From Clostridiales bacterium (GTDB lineage Bacteria > Bacillota > Clostridia > Lachnospirales > Lachnospiraceae), in assembly GCA_023663185.1 (NCBI GenBank), contig JAMPHY010000008.1, positions 1 to 64,000 of the forward strand: a DNA stretch of 64,000 nt. The letters run 5' to 3'. Numbering within the stretch: position 1 is the stretch's first letter; each line of letters begins with the position of its first letter. The notes beneath the pieces are model-generated. The model was not told the DNA's origin and did not search any database. It worked only from the letters and a program-made list of their open reading frames with translations. A program made the translations under genes and the position numbers. This document shows, piece by piece, positions 54,715-63,664 of this stretch.

Positions 54715-55437
54715 ATGACTTGGCAAATAATAACAGGTGTAATGTTATTGCTGATTATTATCAATTTAATGCTATGGATTTTTGCGCTGCCTATATATGT
54801 GAGCCGCAGAATATCGCGTTTTCAGAATGAACTGGTAGACAGGCACTATGACGAGGTGGAGACCATGTACCGCAGAATGCGGGGGTGGCGGCATGATTAC
54901 CACAATCATATACAGACGTTGTCGGCATATTTAAGCATGGAACAGTATGACAAAGCAGCCGAATATCTGGAACTTTTGTCGGAAGATTTAACCAAAGTTG
55001 ATACCGTGTTGCGAACCGGAAATATTAAAGTAGATGCGATTTTAAACAGTAAGCTTGCTTTGATAAAGGAGAGAAATATTGCGGTGGACGCAACCGCCGT
55101 CGTACCGGAAGAAATAGCCATTTCGGATATCGACCTCTCGGTGCTGATTGGCAACCTCATGGATAATGCGATGGAAGCATGTGAAAAGCTGCCTAAAGAA
55201 GAGCGGTTCATTCGCGTATATATAGATGTGATTAAGAAGCAGTTGTATATTTCCGTCACAAATTCCACGGCTGGCATGGCGAAGCGGAAAGGAAACCGTT
55301 TTCTATCCGATAAGCAGGGAAATCACGGGTTCGGGCTTTTTAGGATTGACGATATCGTGAAAAAGCATGGCGGATATATGAACAGACAGGCGGAAAGCGG
55401 AGTGTTTGCTACCGAGGTAATGTTACCGCTTGTGTAA
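54715..55437 (+). CDS. Short GHKL sensor kinase (AgrC-like cytoplasmic part)
   Basis: 240 residues with a single N-terminal TM (about 5-28) and a GHKL kinase core. The His box lies in WRHDYHNHIQTLSAYL and the ATPase segment in VLIGNLMDNAMEAC with HGFGLFRI. A classical AgrC has six or seven TM segments; here that sensor half is missing, so it cannot bind a peptide in the usual way. No AgrB or AgrD gene lies nearby. The upstream regulator is its obvious partner. Confidence 0.88.
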   Translation: MTWQIITGVMLLLIIINLMLWIFALPIYVSRRISRFQNELVDRHYDEVETMYRRMRGWRHDYHNHIQTLSAYLSMEQYDKAAEYLELLSEDLTKVDTVLRTGNIKVDAILNSKLALIKERNIAVDATAVVPEEIAISDIDLSVLIGNLMDNAMEACEKLPKEERFIRVYIDVIKKQLYISVTNSTAGMAKRKGNRFLSDKQGNHGFGLFRIDDIVKKHGGYMNRQAESGVFATEVMLPLV

Positions 55438-55561
55438 AATAAAGTACAATTCGTGCAAAAATTCTTTTTTTCTTAAATAATGTTGTAGACTGGTTATAAC
55501 GAATGGTAACTGTGTCTTTAGTCTCAAGGCAAGAGTGCAGATAAAAACGGGGGACAATACA

Positions 55562-57478
55562 ATGTTATATCTATCCAAAGTCTTTGATGATAAGGCAAGG
55601 CGGAAATATGGTTTATTAAGTAATGTTATCTATAATATGAAAGTCACGAAGGAGTGGAATAAAAAACTGTTTTGGGCGCAGCTTTTGATGTTTATTCCGC
55701 ATGTGGCGGCATCGTTACTTGGAACTTATCTGCCCTCAAGACTGGTATCTATGCTGTCGATGAGGGCTGGGATACCGGCAATGATGTTGGAGCTTGTACT
55801 AATCTGCGGCGGGCTGTGGATATTCAGGGCGGCTGCCGAGACGATGCTAGAATACTGCGACTTTATGGGGAATTTTATCAGCACGCACTATGCCAAGAAA
55901 TTCGCCCACAAGATTACTGATGTGGATTATGACTATCTGGAGGATAAGGAATTTCAGAAAGTGTCAGGGAATGCGTGGCGCGTAGTGCGTTTTGGACAGG
56001 GCGTGGCAAATGCAGTCGTAGCGGTGCCGACATTTCTTGCAGACATTACAGGTGTTATTATTTATGCTTTACTGCTGCTGCAAAAAAGCGCGCTGCTCCT
56101 GTTCGTGACAGCGGCTTCCGTCTCTGTAAGCTTATGGCTATTGTCGATTGTGAGGAAGAAACATGCCGAGCATTATGAGAAACTACAGTTCTATGCGAGA
56201 AAAGAGAACTATATCACGGCGCAGGCAACGGAGAGCGCAGCAGGAAAGGATATCCGGCTCTATCATTTGATAGACTGGTTTTTGAAAAAATATGACGAAT
56301 CCCTGCATGAGATAGGTAAAATCTATACTACTATCCATCACTGGTATCTGTTTCGGAACGTGTCCCACGCATTTTTCCAGTTAATTATGAATGGGGCGGC
56401 GTTCGGGATTTTGGCGTATATGCTTGCAGATGGTGAGATTACGGCGGCGGAGTTTGTCTTTTATATTGGGTTAGTGAACGGATTTTCCCTTTATTTTGAG
56501 GAAACGCTGCGACAGGTGATGGGATATAATAACACGAGTACTTCTATCAGTTATCTCCGGGAGTTTCTTGAGACAGAGGATAGATGGAACCGTGGAGACG
56601 GTATCGGAGAGGATAAAATGGAACAGTTTCGTAAGAAGCCGGTCAAGCTGGAATTGCGCAACGTATCCTATACCTATCCCGGCAGTAAGAAGCCTGCTTT
56701 AAAAAATATTAACGTGGTGATTAATCCCGGTGAGAAGATAGCGTTAATCGGCTTAAACGGCGCAGGAAAGACTACGCTTGTTAAGTTGTTGTGCGGTTTT
56801 TACCATACTACAAAAGGTGAAATTCTGCTAAATGATATTCCTATCGAACAATTTAACAGAGACGAATATTATAGTCTGGTATCCGTATTGTTTCAGGATT
56901 CTACGATGATGGCGCTGTCCTTAGATGAAAACCTGACGGGGCAGGATACAGAGGATATTGACAAAGAGCGGTTAGAGCAAGCCTTGAAGCTGTCGAACTT
57001 TGAGTCTGTATATCAAAATCTTTCAGATAAGGGAGCGACGCCGCTTGTCAGGGAGATAAATCAAAATGCGACAGATTTTTCCGGCGGGGAGAAGCAGAAG
57101 TTTCTCTTTGCGAGGACGCTGTATCAGAACACGCCGCTAGTGATTTTAGATGAGCCGACCGCCGCGCTTGATCCGATTGCAGAGAATGAGCTTTATCTTA
57201 ATTATGGGAAATCAATGGAGAATAAGACAAGTATCTATATTTCCCATCGGTTGTCCAGTACCAGATTTTGCGACCGCATATTGCTATTGGAGCATGGAGA
57301 GATTATTGAAGAGGGGACGCACGATGAACTTCTATCGGGCAATACGCGCTATGCGGAATTGTTTGAGATACAGAGCCAGTATTACAAGGAGGAAAGCGAG
57401 CGGAAACGAAAGAGTGCGATAATGGACGATATATATCAGTCAGAACCGGATACAAAGTGGGGTGTATTCGATGAGTAA
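55562..57478 (+). CDS. ABC exporter half-transporter 1
   Basis: 638 residues fused as TM domain (about 20-330, six helices) and nucleotide-binding domain. Walker A is GLNGAGKTT near residue 396, the signature is DFSGGEKQKF and Walker B ends LVILDEPTAALD, with the H-loop in YISHRLSS. GGGGGACAATACA precedes ATG 55562. It overlaps the second exporter gene's first ATG by 8 nt, so the two probably form a heterodimer. LytTR/GHKL genes upstream may regulate it; the cargo, perhaps a peptide, is unknown. Confidence 0.92.
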   Translation: MLYLSKVFDDKARRKYGLLSNVIYNMKVTKEWNKKLFWAQLLMFIPHVAASLLGTYLPSRLVSMLSMRAGIPAMMLELVLICGGLWIFRAAAETMLEYCDFMGNFISTHYAKKFAHKITDVDYDYLEDKEFQKVSGNAWRVVRFGQGVANAVVAVPTFLADITGVIIYALLLLQKSALLLFVTAASVSVSLWLLSIVRKKHAEHYEKLQFYARKENYITAQATESAAGKDIRLYHLIDWFLKKYDESLHEIGKIYTTIHHWYLFRNVSHAFFQLIMNGAAFGILAYMLADGEITAAEFVFYIGLVNGFSLYFEETLRQVMGYNNTSTSISYLREFLETEDRWNRGDGIGEDKMEQFRKKPVKLELRNVSYTYPGSKKPALKNINVVINPGEKIALIGLNGAGKTTLVKLLCGFYHTTKGEILLNDIPIEQFNRDEYYSLVSVLFQDSTMMALSLDENLTGQDTEDIDKERLEQALKLSNFESVYQNLSDKGATPLVREINQNATDFSGGEKQKFLFARTLYQNTPLVILDEPTAALDPIAENELYLNYGKSMENKTSIYISHRLSSTRFCDRILLLEHGEIIEEGTHDELLSGNTRYAELFEIQSQYYKEESERKRKSAIMDDIYQSEPDTKWGVFDE

Positions 57479-57513
57479 GAAGGACTTGAGCGAAGGGGTG
57501 TGTTCGATGAGTA
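57459..57513 (+). repeat. Duplicated start region of exporter 2
   Basis: GGGGTGT(A/G)TTCGATGAGTA occurs at 57459-57477 and 57495-57513, 36 bp apart, giving two in-frame ATG starts, each with the same upstream sequence. Confidence 0.85.
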
Positions 57514-59330
57514 GAAAAGATTGGAAAAAAGTATTTGCTATGATGGAAAATCTGGCAGCAAACCATAAAGATGTATTGATTAGTCTGGTAGGGCTGTCAA
57601 TCAGCAGCGCGGTCCGCCCTTTTATCTCGGTTATACTTATGGGAATGCTGGTTGACGCCGCGTATGCGGGCATGGAGCTTAAAGAACTTCTGCGCTATGT
57701 GGTAATCGGGGTGGCAGGAATCTTTATTATGCAGGCAATAGAAGGAATTATGGTGATGTATTTCAATAGAAAGCTGGAATACATGCAGGAGATACAGGCG
57801 CAACCCTTAAATAAGAAAAGCATGTCGATGGATTATGAGTACCTTGAAGATTCAGAAGTTCATGAAATGCGGCAGAGGATTGAAAGGTTTGGCGACTGGA
57901 GCCTTATGGCAAGAGTTTTAAGCAATATGAATAAAATATTGACCTCAGCGTTCACTGTGTTAATAGCGGTCTTTGTGGTTGTTCCGATGTTTATAAGCAG
58001 CAGCCACAGCGTATCGGAAGGGTTTGTGGGTTCTTGGCTGATGTCGGCGCTGCTGCTTATGGCGGTGCTTATGCTTGCGTTTGCCGAGTTTAGACTGGGC
58101 AGGCACTTCAATGGAAAGCAGGCGGATATTCGTAAGGAAATGGCGGGCTATGAGGCAAAATATAAGTATTATCTCGATATCCTGTCAGGGATTGAGAAAC
58201 AAAAAGATTTGCGTATCTGTAAGCAACAGAGGTTGTACGACCGTGAGTTTGAGAAAATTGCGTCAGGTGAGAAAAAGGTTATGGATAAAATGGTGCATTT
58301 TGTAGTGTTGAATGTGTTTTCGCAACAGTCCGCCTCTGCATTGACCGGATTTTTGGTTTATACGTTTGCGGGACTTCTTGCCTATGTGGGAATGATAAGC
58401 GTAGGCGGAGCCGTTACATATGCGGCGAGTATTTTGAGATTTACCGAGGCAATGGGCAGGCTGGTATATGTGTTGAGCTGGCTTGGCGGGAATGCGGTAT
58501 TTGCTGAGGATTATATTAAGTATATGGCGCTTCCGCAGAGAAAACATGCGGGCTGTATTCCGCTGGAGAAGCGCAGGGACAACCGATTTTTAGTAGAGTT
58601 TGAGCATGTCTCCTTCAAATATCCGGGTAGTGATGTTTATGTAATAAAGGACTTAAACCTTAAGTTTGAGATTGGAGAGAAGATGGCGGTGGTAGGCAGA
58701 AACGGTTCGGGGAAAACGACGTTTATCAAGCTTCTGTGCCGTCTGTATGATGTGACGGAAGGCTGTATCAAGGTAAACGGCATTGATATCCGCAAGTATG
58801 ATTATGAAGAGTACAGTAATCTTTTTGCCGTGGTATTTCAGGATTTTCAGGTATTTGCATTTCCACTTGGCGAGAATGTGGCGGCAGGCTTAAGCGTAGA
58901 TAAGGAATACGCGGTTGACGCGCTGGAAAGAGCGGGCATGGGTGAGCGTTACCGCTTACTGCCTGATGGACTGGATACATGTATCGGCAAAGATTTTGTG
59001 GAAAACGGCGTGACATTTTCTGGCGGCGAGAAACAGAAGATAGCGATTGCACGCGCGATTTATAAAGACGCTCCGTTTGTCATCATGGACGAACCGACCG
59101 CCGCGCTCGATCCGGAGTCCGAGTGTGAGGTGTACGCAGGCTTTGATAAGATGGTAGGCAATAAGACCTCGATATATATTTCCCACCGCCTTGCTTCCTG
59201 CCGCTTCTGCCAGGATATCCTTGTATTTGATAAAGGAAAAGTGGTACAACGCGGCGGACATGAAGAACTCGAAGGACAGGAAGGGCTGTATAAAGAGCTG
59301 TGGGAGGCGCAGTCGCAGTATTATGCGTAG
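57471..59330 (+). CDS. ABC exporter half-transporter 2
   Basis: About 619 residues, with a six-helix TM domain and an ATPase domain: Walker A GRNGSGKTT, signature TFSGGEKQKIAIARAI, Walker B VIMDEPTAALD, H-loop ISHRLAS. Two starts are possible, ATG 57471 (8-nt overlap with the previous gene) and ATG 57507, because the start region is duplicated; both have GGGG about 9 nt upstream. It pairs with half-transporter 1. The gene ends before a separate GH120 promoter. Confidence 0.92.
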   Translation: MSKKDLSEGVCSMSRKDWKKVFAMMENLAANHKDVLISLVGLSISSAVRPFISVILMGMLVDAAYAGMELKELLRYVVIGVAGIFIMQAIEGIMVMYFNRKLEYMQEIQAQPLNKKSMSMDYEYLEDSEVHEMRQRIERFGDWSLMARVLSNMNKILTSAFTVLIAVFVVVPMFISSSHSVSEGFVGSWLMSALLLMAVLMLAFAEFRLGRHFNGKQADIRKEMAGYEAKYKYYLDILSGIEKQKDLRICKQQRLYDREFEKIASGEKKVMDKMVHFVVLNVFSQQSASALTGFLVYTFAGLLAYVGMISVGGAVTYAASILRFTEAMGRLVYVLSWLGGNAVFAEDYIKYMALPQRKHAGCIPLEKRRDNRFLVEFEHVSFKYPGSDVYVIKDLNLKFEIGEKMAVVGRNGSGKTTFIKLLCRLYDVTEGCIKVNGIDIRKYDYEEYSNLFAVVFQDFQVFAFPLGENVAAGLSVDKEYAVDALERAGMGERYRLLPDGLDTCIGKDFVENGVTFSGGEKQKIAIARAIYKDAPFVIMDEPTAALDPESECEVYAGFDKMVGNKTSIYISHRLASCRFCQDILVFDKGKVVQRGGHEELEGQEGLYKELWEAQSQYYA

Positions 59331-59375
59331 AATGTAAGCGTCCTCTCCACAGGCAGCATAGATGAAATTATAATG

Positions 59376-59404
59376 TTGACAAGCGTGTGAAGTGTTCCTA
59401 TAAT
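59376..59404 (+). promoter_or_regulatory. Consensus sigma-A promoter of GH120
   Basis: TTGACA (59376-59381), a 17-nt spacer and TATAAT (59399-59404): both hexamers match the consensus exactly. The start codon is 50 nt further on. Confidence 0.85.
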
Positions 59405-59453
59405 ATCTTTTTAATATAGTGATTTGGCTAAAGTATTGAAGGGAAGAAAAAAG

Positions 59454-61394
59454 ATGGATTACAAAGAATACCACGTTTCAAAAGAAGGCTCAGACTTTAA
59501 TGAAGGAACTGCTTCTGCGCCGTTTCTTACAATACAAAAGGCGGCAGACGAAGCTAGAGCCGGTGATAAAGTTATCGTGCACGAGGGAGTGTATCGTGAA
59601 TGGGTAAAACCACGGCGCAGCGGCTTGGGCGATGACTGTAGGATTACTTATGAGGCGGCGAAAGGGGAGCATGTAGTTATAAAAGGCTCGGAACGAATAA
59701 CAGGCTGGTCTCATGAAAAGGACAATGTATGGAAGGTGAGCATTGACAATAGTTTCTTCAATGAATTTAATCCATATACACATCTGGTTGACGGAGACTG
59801 GATTGTAGACCCAAGAAATTATGACGTGCATGTCGGTGAAGTATATCTGAATGGGAAATCCTTTTATGAGGCGGTGTCCATAGAAGAAGTTTATAATCCT
59901 GAAAAGAGAACCGCCAGCCCTCATGAGACATGGGGCGGACGTAGGGAAGAAATTCCCAATCCGGAAGATACTTTGTATCAGTGGTATTGCACACAAGAAC
60001 AGCAAAATACCATAATTTATGCAAATTTTCAAGGTATAAACCCAAATGATGAAGAGGTTGAGATTAATGTACGGAAAGCCTGCTTTTTTCCGGAAAAGAC
60101 AGGGCTCAATTATATTACTGTGCGCGGATTTGAAATGATGCACGCCGCTACTTCATGGGCACCGCCTACATCAATGCAGGAAGGATTGATTTGCGTAAAT
60201 TGGAGTAAGGGCTGGGTGATTGAGAATAATATTATCCATGATTCAAAATGCAGCGGAATCAGTATAGGCAAGGAAGGCAGCACAGGAGATAATGATTTTA
60301 CTAAATACCGTAGGAAGCCGGGCTATCAGTATCAGATGGAGGCTGTTTTCAAGGCGCGTAATATCGGCTGGAGTAAGGAGCGGATAGGCTCTCATGTGAT
60401 TCGCAATAATGTCATTTATAACTGCGGGCAGAATGGAATCGTAGGACACTTAGGCTGTGTGTTTAGCGATATATATGGAAATGAAATCTATAATATTGCA
60501 GTAAAGCATGAATTTTACGGGCATGAGATTGCCGGAATCAAGTTACATGCGGCAATAGATGTGCAGATACATAATAATTATATACATGACTGCACTCTGG
60601 GAACATGGCTTGACTGGCAGGCGCAGGGAGTCAGGGTAAGCAGTAATATTTACAATAATAATAACAGAGATTTGATGGTGGAAGTTACACATGGTCCGTA
60701 TCTTATAGATAACAATATTTTTACATCGGCGTATACGTTTGATAATGCAGCGCAGGGCGGCGCCTATGTGCACAATCTCTGCTGCGGATTTACGAACTCT
60801 TATCCTGTACTGGACAGGTCTACGCCATACCACCTGCCGCATTCTACGGAAGTTCTGGGAACGGTTCTTGTATACGGCTTCGACGACAGATGGTATCAGA
60901 ATATTTTTGCCGGCGGAAAAGAAGCAGATAGGGCATACGGAACCGCCTTATATAACGGCGCGCCCATTTCTTTGGAAGAGTATATAGAGCGTGTGCGCAC
61001 TCTTGGCAATGGAGATGTTGAGCAGTTTGCAAGGGTAAAGCAGCCAGCATATATTAATGGGAACGTGTATTTGAATGGCGCGGAGGCATTTGATAGAGAA
61101 AAAGATTATTATAAGGACGATGTAAAACCCGAAGTAAAGATTGTAGATGAAGGCAAAGAGGTTTATCTGGAAATAACTATGCCGCGCGGGGCGTTAGAAA
61201 TTCCCACGGAGATTGTTACCACCAAAACGCTGGGAATGGTGCGTATCGTAGAGCAGCGGTATGAAAATCCCGATGGTTCAGCGCTTAGCCTGAATGAAGA
61301 CTTGACAGGAGAAGTAAGGAAGGACCAGCCTAAAGCCGGTCCCATTGAAAGTATTCATGAAGGTAAAAACAGGATAAAAATATGGTCAAAGTAA
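59454..61394 (+). CDS. GH120 beta-xylosidase
   Basis: A 646-residue right-handed beta-helix enzyme, cytoplasmic (no signal peptide). The N-terminus YHVSKEGSDFNEGTASAPF and segments YITVRGFEMMHAATSWAPP, NWSKGWVIENNIIHDSKCSG, GHEIAGIKLHAAIDVQIH and TWLDWQAQGVRVS match the GH120 beta-xylosidase family known from Thermoanaerobacterium. It releases xylose from xylo-oligomers. AAGGGA before ATG 59454 is preferred over the earlier start. It complements GH115, which removes glucuronic side chains, in breaking down imported glucuronoxylan fragments. Confidence 0.9.
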   Translation: MDYKEYHVSKEGSDFNEGTASAPFLTIQKAADEARAGDKVIVHEGVYREWVKPRRSGLGDDCRITYEAAKGEHVVIKGSERITGWSHEKDNVWKVSIDNSFFNEFNPYTHLVDGDWIVDPRNYDVHVGEVYLNGKSFYEAVSIEEVYNPEKRTASPHETWGGRREEIPNPEDTLYQWYCTQEQQNTIIYANFQGINPNDEEVEINVRKACFFPEKTGLNYITVRGFEMMHAATSWAPPTSMQEGLICVNWSKGWVIENNIIHDSKCSGISIGKEGSTGDNDFTKYRRKPGYQYQMEAVFKARNIGWSKERIGSHVIRNNVIYNCGQNGIVGHLGCVFSDIYGNEIYNIAVKHEFYGHEIAGIKLHAAIDVQIHNNYIHDCTLGTWLDWQAQGVRVSSNIYNNNNRDLMVEVTHGPYLIDNNIFTSAYTFDNAAQGGAYVHNLCCGFTNSYPVLDRSTPYHLPHSTEVLGTVLVYGFDDRWYQNIFAGGKEADRAYGTALYNGAPISLEEYIERVRTLGNGDVEQFARVKQPAYINGNVYLNGAEAFDREKDYYKDDVKPEVKIVDEGKEVYLEITMPRGALEIPTEIVTTKTLGMVRIVEQRYENPDGSALSLNEDLTGEVRKDQPKAGPIESIHEGKNRIKIWSK

Positions 61395-61418
61395 CCTGTG
61401 GATGAGAGATAACACATG

Positions 61419-62381
61419 TTATTTCTCCGGATACATCCAGCCGGAATAATCCATGATAGCCATTTTTTTCTGCTCCGCCGCAGCGAGTAAGGTTTCGTTG
61501 CGGTACTCCCTCGGCGTCGTCTGCATTGCTGTCATAAAGTGCCTGTTGAAGCTTGACACGGAACGGAAGCCTACCATCTCGGAGATGTCAAGAATGGAAT
61601 GCTCCGTACTGCGCAGCAGATTGCAGGCTTGGTTAATGCGTATATTGTTTAGAAAGTCAAGGGGACTTGTTCCCATAATCGCATGAAAAATCCGCCGAAA
61701 ATGCGTAGGGCTTAAGCAGCAGATATCGGCAAGATAATCCATATCGAATTGTTCGGAATAATGGTCCTCAATGTAATCCAGCACAGGAGAGAGCACCATT
61801 GCATTTTCAGGTGGTCTGCTGGTGGGCGTGCTTTCTAAACCATTTTCACTTTGAATGCGCTCCAGTTCAATACACAGCGACAATAAAAGCCCCTTCGCGC
61901 TTGTCTGATACTGTGGGCGCTGCATTTCTATCTCATGTATTGCCATCATGGTAAGATTATAGGCAAAAGGGTATTCTTCACGGTTCAAAATATGTTTATA
62001 TTCCTTATATGCGCTGAGCGACAAGTCAAAACCACGGATTCGCGGCGTCAAATTCTTAAATAGCTCCTGCGGATTTAGAAACAGATAAGACCAGTGGCTT
62101 TGCGTATTCGGAGTACTGTATGTGGTATGCGGGATATTTCTTGGGATACAGGTGATATCCCCTTCTTTAAAAAAGAGTCGTTCTTTTCCATTAAATTCCA
62201 TATATCCGCTATCGGAGTGGCACACGCCGATTTCCAGACAGTTGTGGAAATGCAGGCGGTTGCTGGGAATATCTGAAATCTTCCAATGCTCGCCTGATAA
62301 GAGCAGCACGGGAAAGTCAGAAGGCAGATAGTAACTGCGGTATTCGGTGATATTTTTGGCGGGGGGGGCTTTTTTTGGCAT
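61419..62381 (-). CDS. AraC-family regulator with slippery start tracts
   Basis: 320 residues: a cupin-like N-terminal domain (HWKISDIPSNRLHFHNCLEIG, FFKEGDITCIPRNIPHTT) and a C-terminal double HTH with CCLSPTHFRRIFHAIMGTSP and MVGFRSVSSFNRHFMTAMQTTPREYR. GGAGG 8 nt before ATG 62381 is preferred over ATG 62396. The first codons contain A7 and C8 runs (62361-62376). It is divergent from the ABC permease operon and probably controls it and perhaps the GH genes. Confidence 0.9.
   Translation of the reverse strand: MPKKAPPAKNITEYRSYYLPSDFPVLLLSGEHWKISDIPSNRLHFHNCLEIGVCHSDSGYMEFNGKERLFFKEGDITCIPRNIPHTTYSTPNTQSHWSYLFLNPQELFKNLTPRIRGFDLSLSAYKEYKHILNREEYPFAYNLTMMAIHEIEMQRPQYQTSAKGLLLSLCIELERIQSENGLESTPTSRPPENAMVLSPVLDYIEDHYSEQFDMDYLADICCLSPTHFRRIFHAIMGTSPLDFLNNIRINQACNLLRSTEHSILDISEMVGFRSVSSFNRHFMTAMQTTPREYRNETLLAAAEQKKMAIMDYSGWMYPEK
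62361..62376 (-). repeat. A7 and C8 homopolymer tracts at the AraC 5' end
   Basis: On the coding strand, seven A (62376-62370) and eight C (62368-62361) occur within codons 2-8. Slippage in either run would shift the frame near the start. Confidence 0.8.
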
Positions 62382-62519
62382 CTTTATTACCTCCATTTTT
62401 CAGTTAGACTTTATAACCATATAAGTTAAAAATAACCAGATCTTGCAAATTTATCCATATATATTTGTCCATAAAACAGGGAAGAAATTAGTTAAAACTC
62501 ATAATAGAGAAGGTAAAAT

Positions 62520-62600
62520 AAAATAAAAACTATGCAATTTAGCAATTTGTGTTTATAGCAAGTATAACACAAATGGTTGGAATTGCATAGTTTTTATTTT
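62520..62600. other. Large nested hairpin in the leader of the permease operon
   Basis: A perfect 20-bp inverted repeat (62520-62539 and 62581-62600) encloses a second perfect 9-bp inverted repeat (ATTTGTGTT 62545-62553, AACACAAAT 62566-62574). A T-rich tail follows on the plus strand. The gap 62382-62700 contains no gene. It could be a transcription attenuator in the operon leader, or a miniature mobile element; neither is shown by the sequence alone. Confidence 0.7.
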
Positions 62601-62700
62601 TGCTTGCTTAGAAATAAATAACTAAATGTATGAAAATAAAACTACAAGTATAAATAGCTGTATTGAATATTAAAAGCTTAATTTGATTGGAGGGGGTACA

Positions 62701-63651
62701 ATGGCTAAGCCAAAAAAGCACGGCAAAGAGATTGTCGTGACTACGAGCTGGAAAAATGCTTTAAAAAGAGACTGGCAGTTATATCTGATGCTGTTAGTTC
62801 CGGTTGCACTGGTCGTGGTATTTAGTTATGCGGCGTATCCGGGGCTGCGAATGGCGTTCATGGACTACAAGCCGATGAAAGGCTTCGCGGGCAGCGATTG
62901 GGTAGGTTTTAAGGTGTTCCAGAAGATATTTAAGGATAGTGACTTTATCAGAGCGCTGAGAAACTCTATCGTATTTAACCTTCTGGATTTACTGGTAGGT
63001 TTCCCGATGCCGATTATTCTGGCGCTGATGTTGAACGAACTGCGGTTTATGAAATTTAAGAAGGTGACACAGACAATCCTTTATCTGCCGCACTTTCTTT
63101 CATGGGCGATTATTGGTTCCGTTGCATATACAATGTTCCGTCCGTCCACAGGTCTTGTGAATATCGTACTTACGAACATTGGCGCTATTTCAGAGGGAAT
63201 ACCATTCCTGAACGAGAAATGGCACTGGGCGGTTACATATCTGCTGGTAGGCGTATGGCAGGGCATGGGTTGGGGAACTATCCTGTACCTTGCGGCGATT
63301 ACGAGTATCAACGGTGAACTTTACGAGGCGTGTATCATTGACGGCGCTAACAAGTGGCAGAAGATGTGGCACGTTACGCTTCCGGGTATCCGCAGCACCA
63401 TAGTTACGCTGCTTATTATGAATCTGGGACGTGTAATGGGAAGTAATCTGGAGCGTCTGGTAGCTTTTGATAATACGCAGGTCAGGGATTTCCAATACCA
63501 GCTTGCCATCTACATATATGAAAAAGGTATGGGCGCAGGCAAATATTCGGAAGGTACTGCCGTAGGTCTGTTCCAGTCATTAGTCGGCGTAGTGCTGGTT
63601 TTGCTTGCTGATAAAGTCGCCAAGTCGCTTGGCGAAGAAGGCTTGTTATAG
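62701..63651 (+). CDS. Sugar ABC transporter permease (LplB-like)
   Basis: 316 residues with six TM helices and a long N-terminal cytoplasmic part (MAKPKKHGKEIVV). The EAA loop EACIIDGANKWQKMWHVTLPG contacts the ATPase. The LplB/YteP type is used for oligosaccharides from plant cell walls. GGAGGGGG lies before ATG 62701, which is preferred over GTG or ATG further upstream. The second permease follows after 13 nt. A binding protein and ATPase are not in the window; the binding-protein gene probably follows outside. Confidence 0.92.
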   Translation: MAKPKKHGKEIVVTTSWKNALKRDWQLYLMLLVPVALVVVFSYAAYPGLRMAFMDYKPMKGFAGSDWVGFKVFQKIFKDSDFIRALRNSIVFNLLDLLVGFPMPIILALMLNELRFMKFKKVTQTILYLPHFLSWAIIGSVAYTMFRPSTGLVNIVLTNIGAISEGIPFLNEKWHWAVTYLLVGVWQGMGWGTILYLAAITSINGELYEACIIDGANKWQKMWHVTLPGIRSTIVTLLIMNLGRVMGSNLERLVAFDNTQVRDFQYQLAIYIYEKGMGAGKYSEGTAVGLFQSLVGVVLVLLADKVAKSLGEEGLL

Positions 63652-63664
63652 GGGGGTGGAGAAT

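Noticed and set aside
55438-55561. AgrA/LytTR direct-repeat binding sites before the exporters (for example ACAATTCGT near 55444)
   Set aside because: I could not find a second repeat at the expected 12-nt spacing, so the site is not supported.
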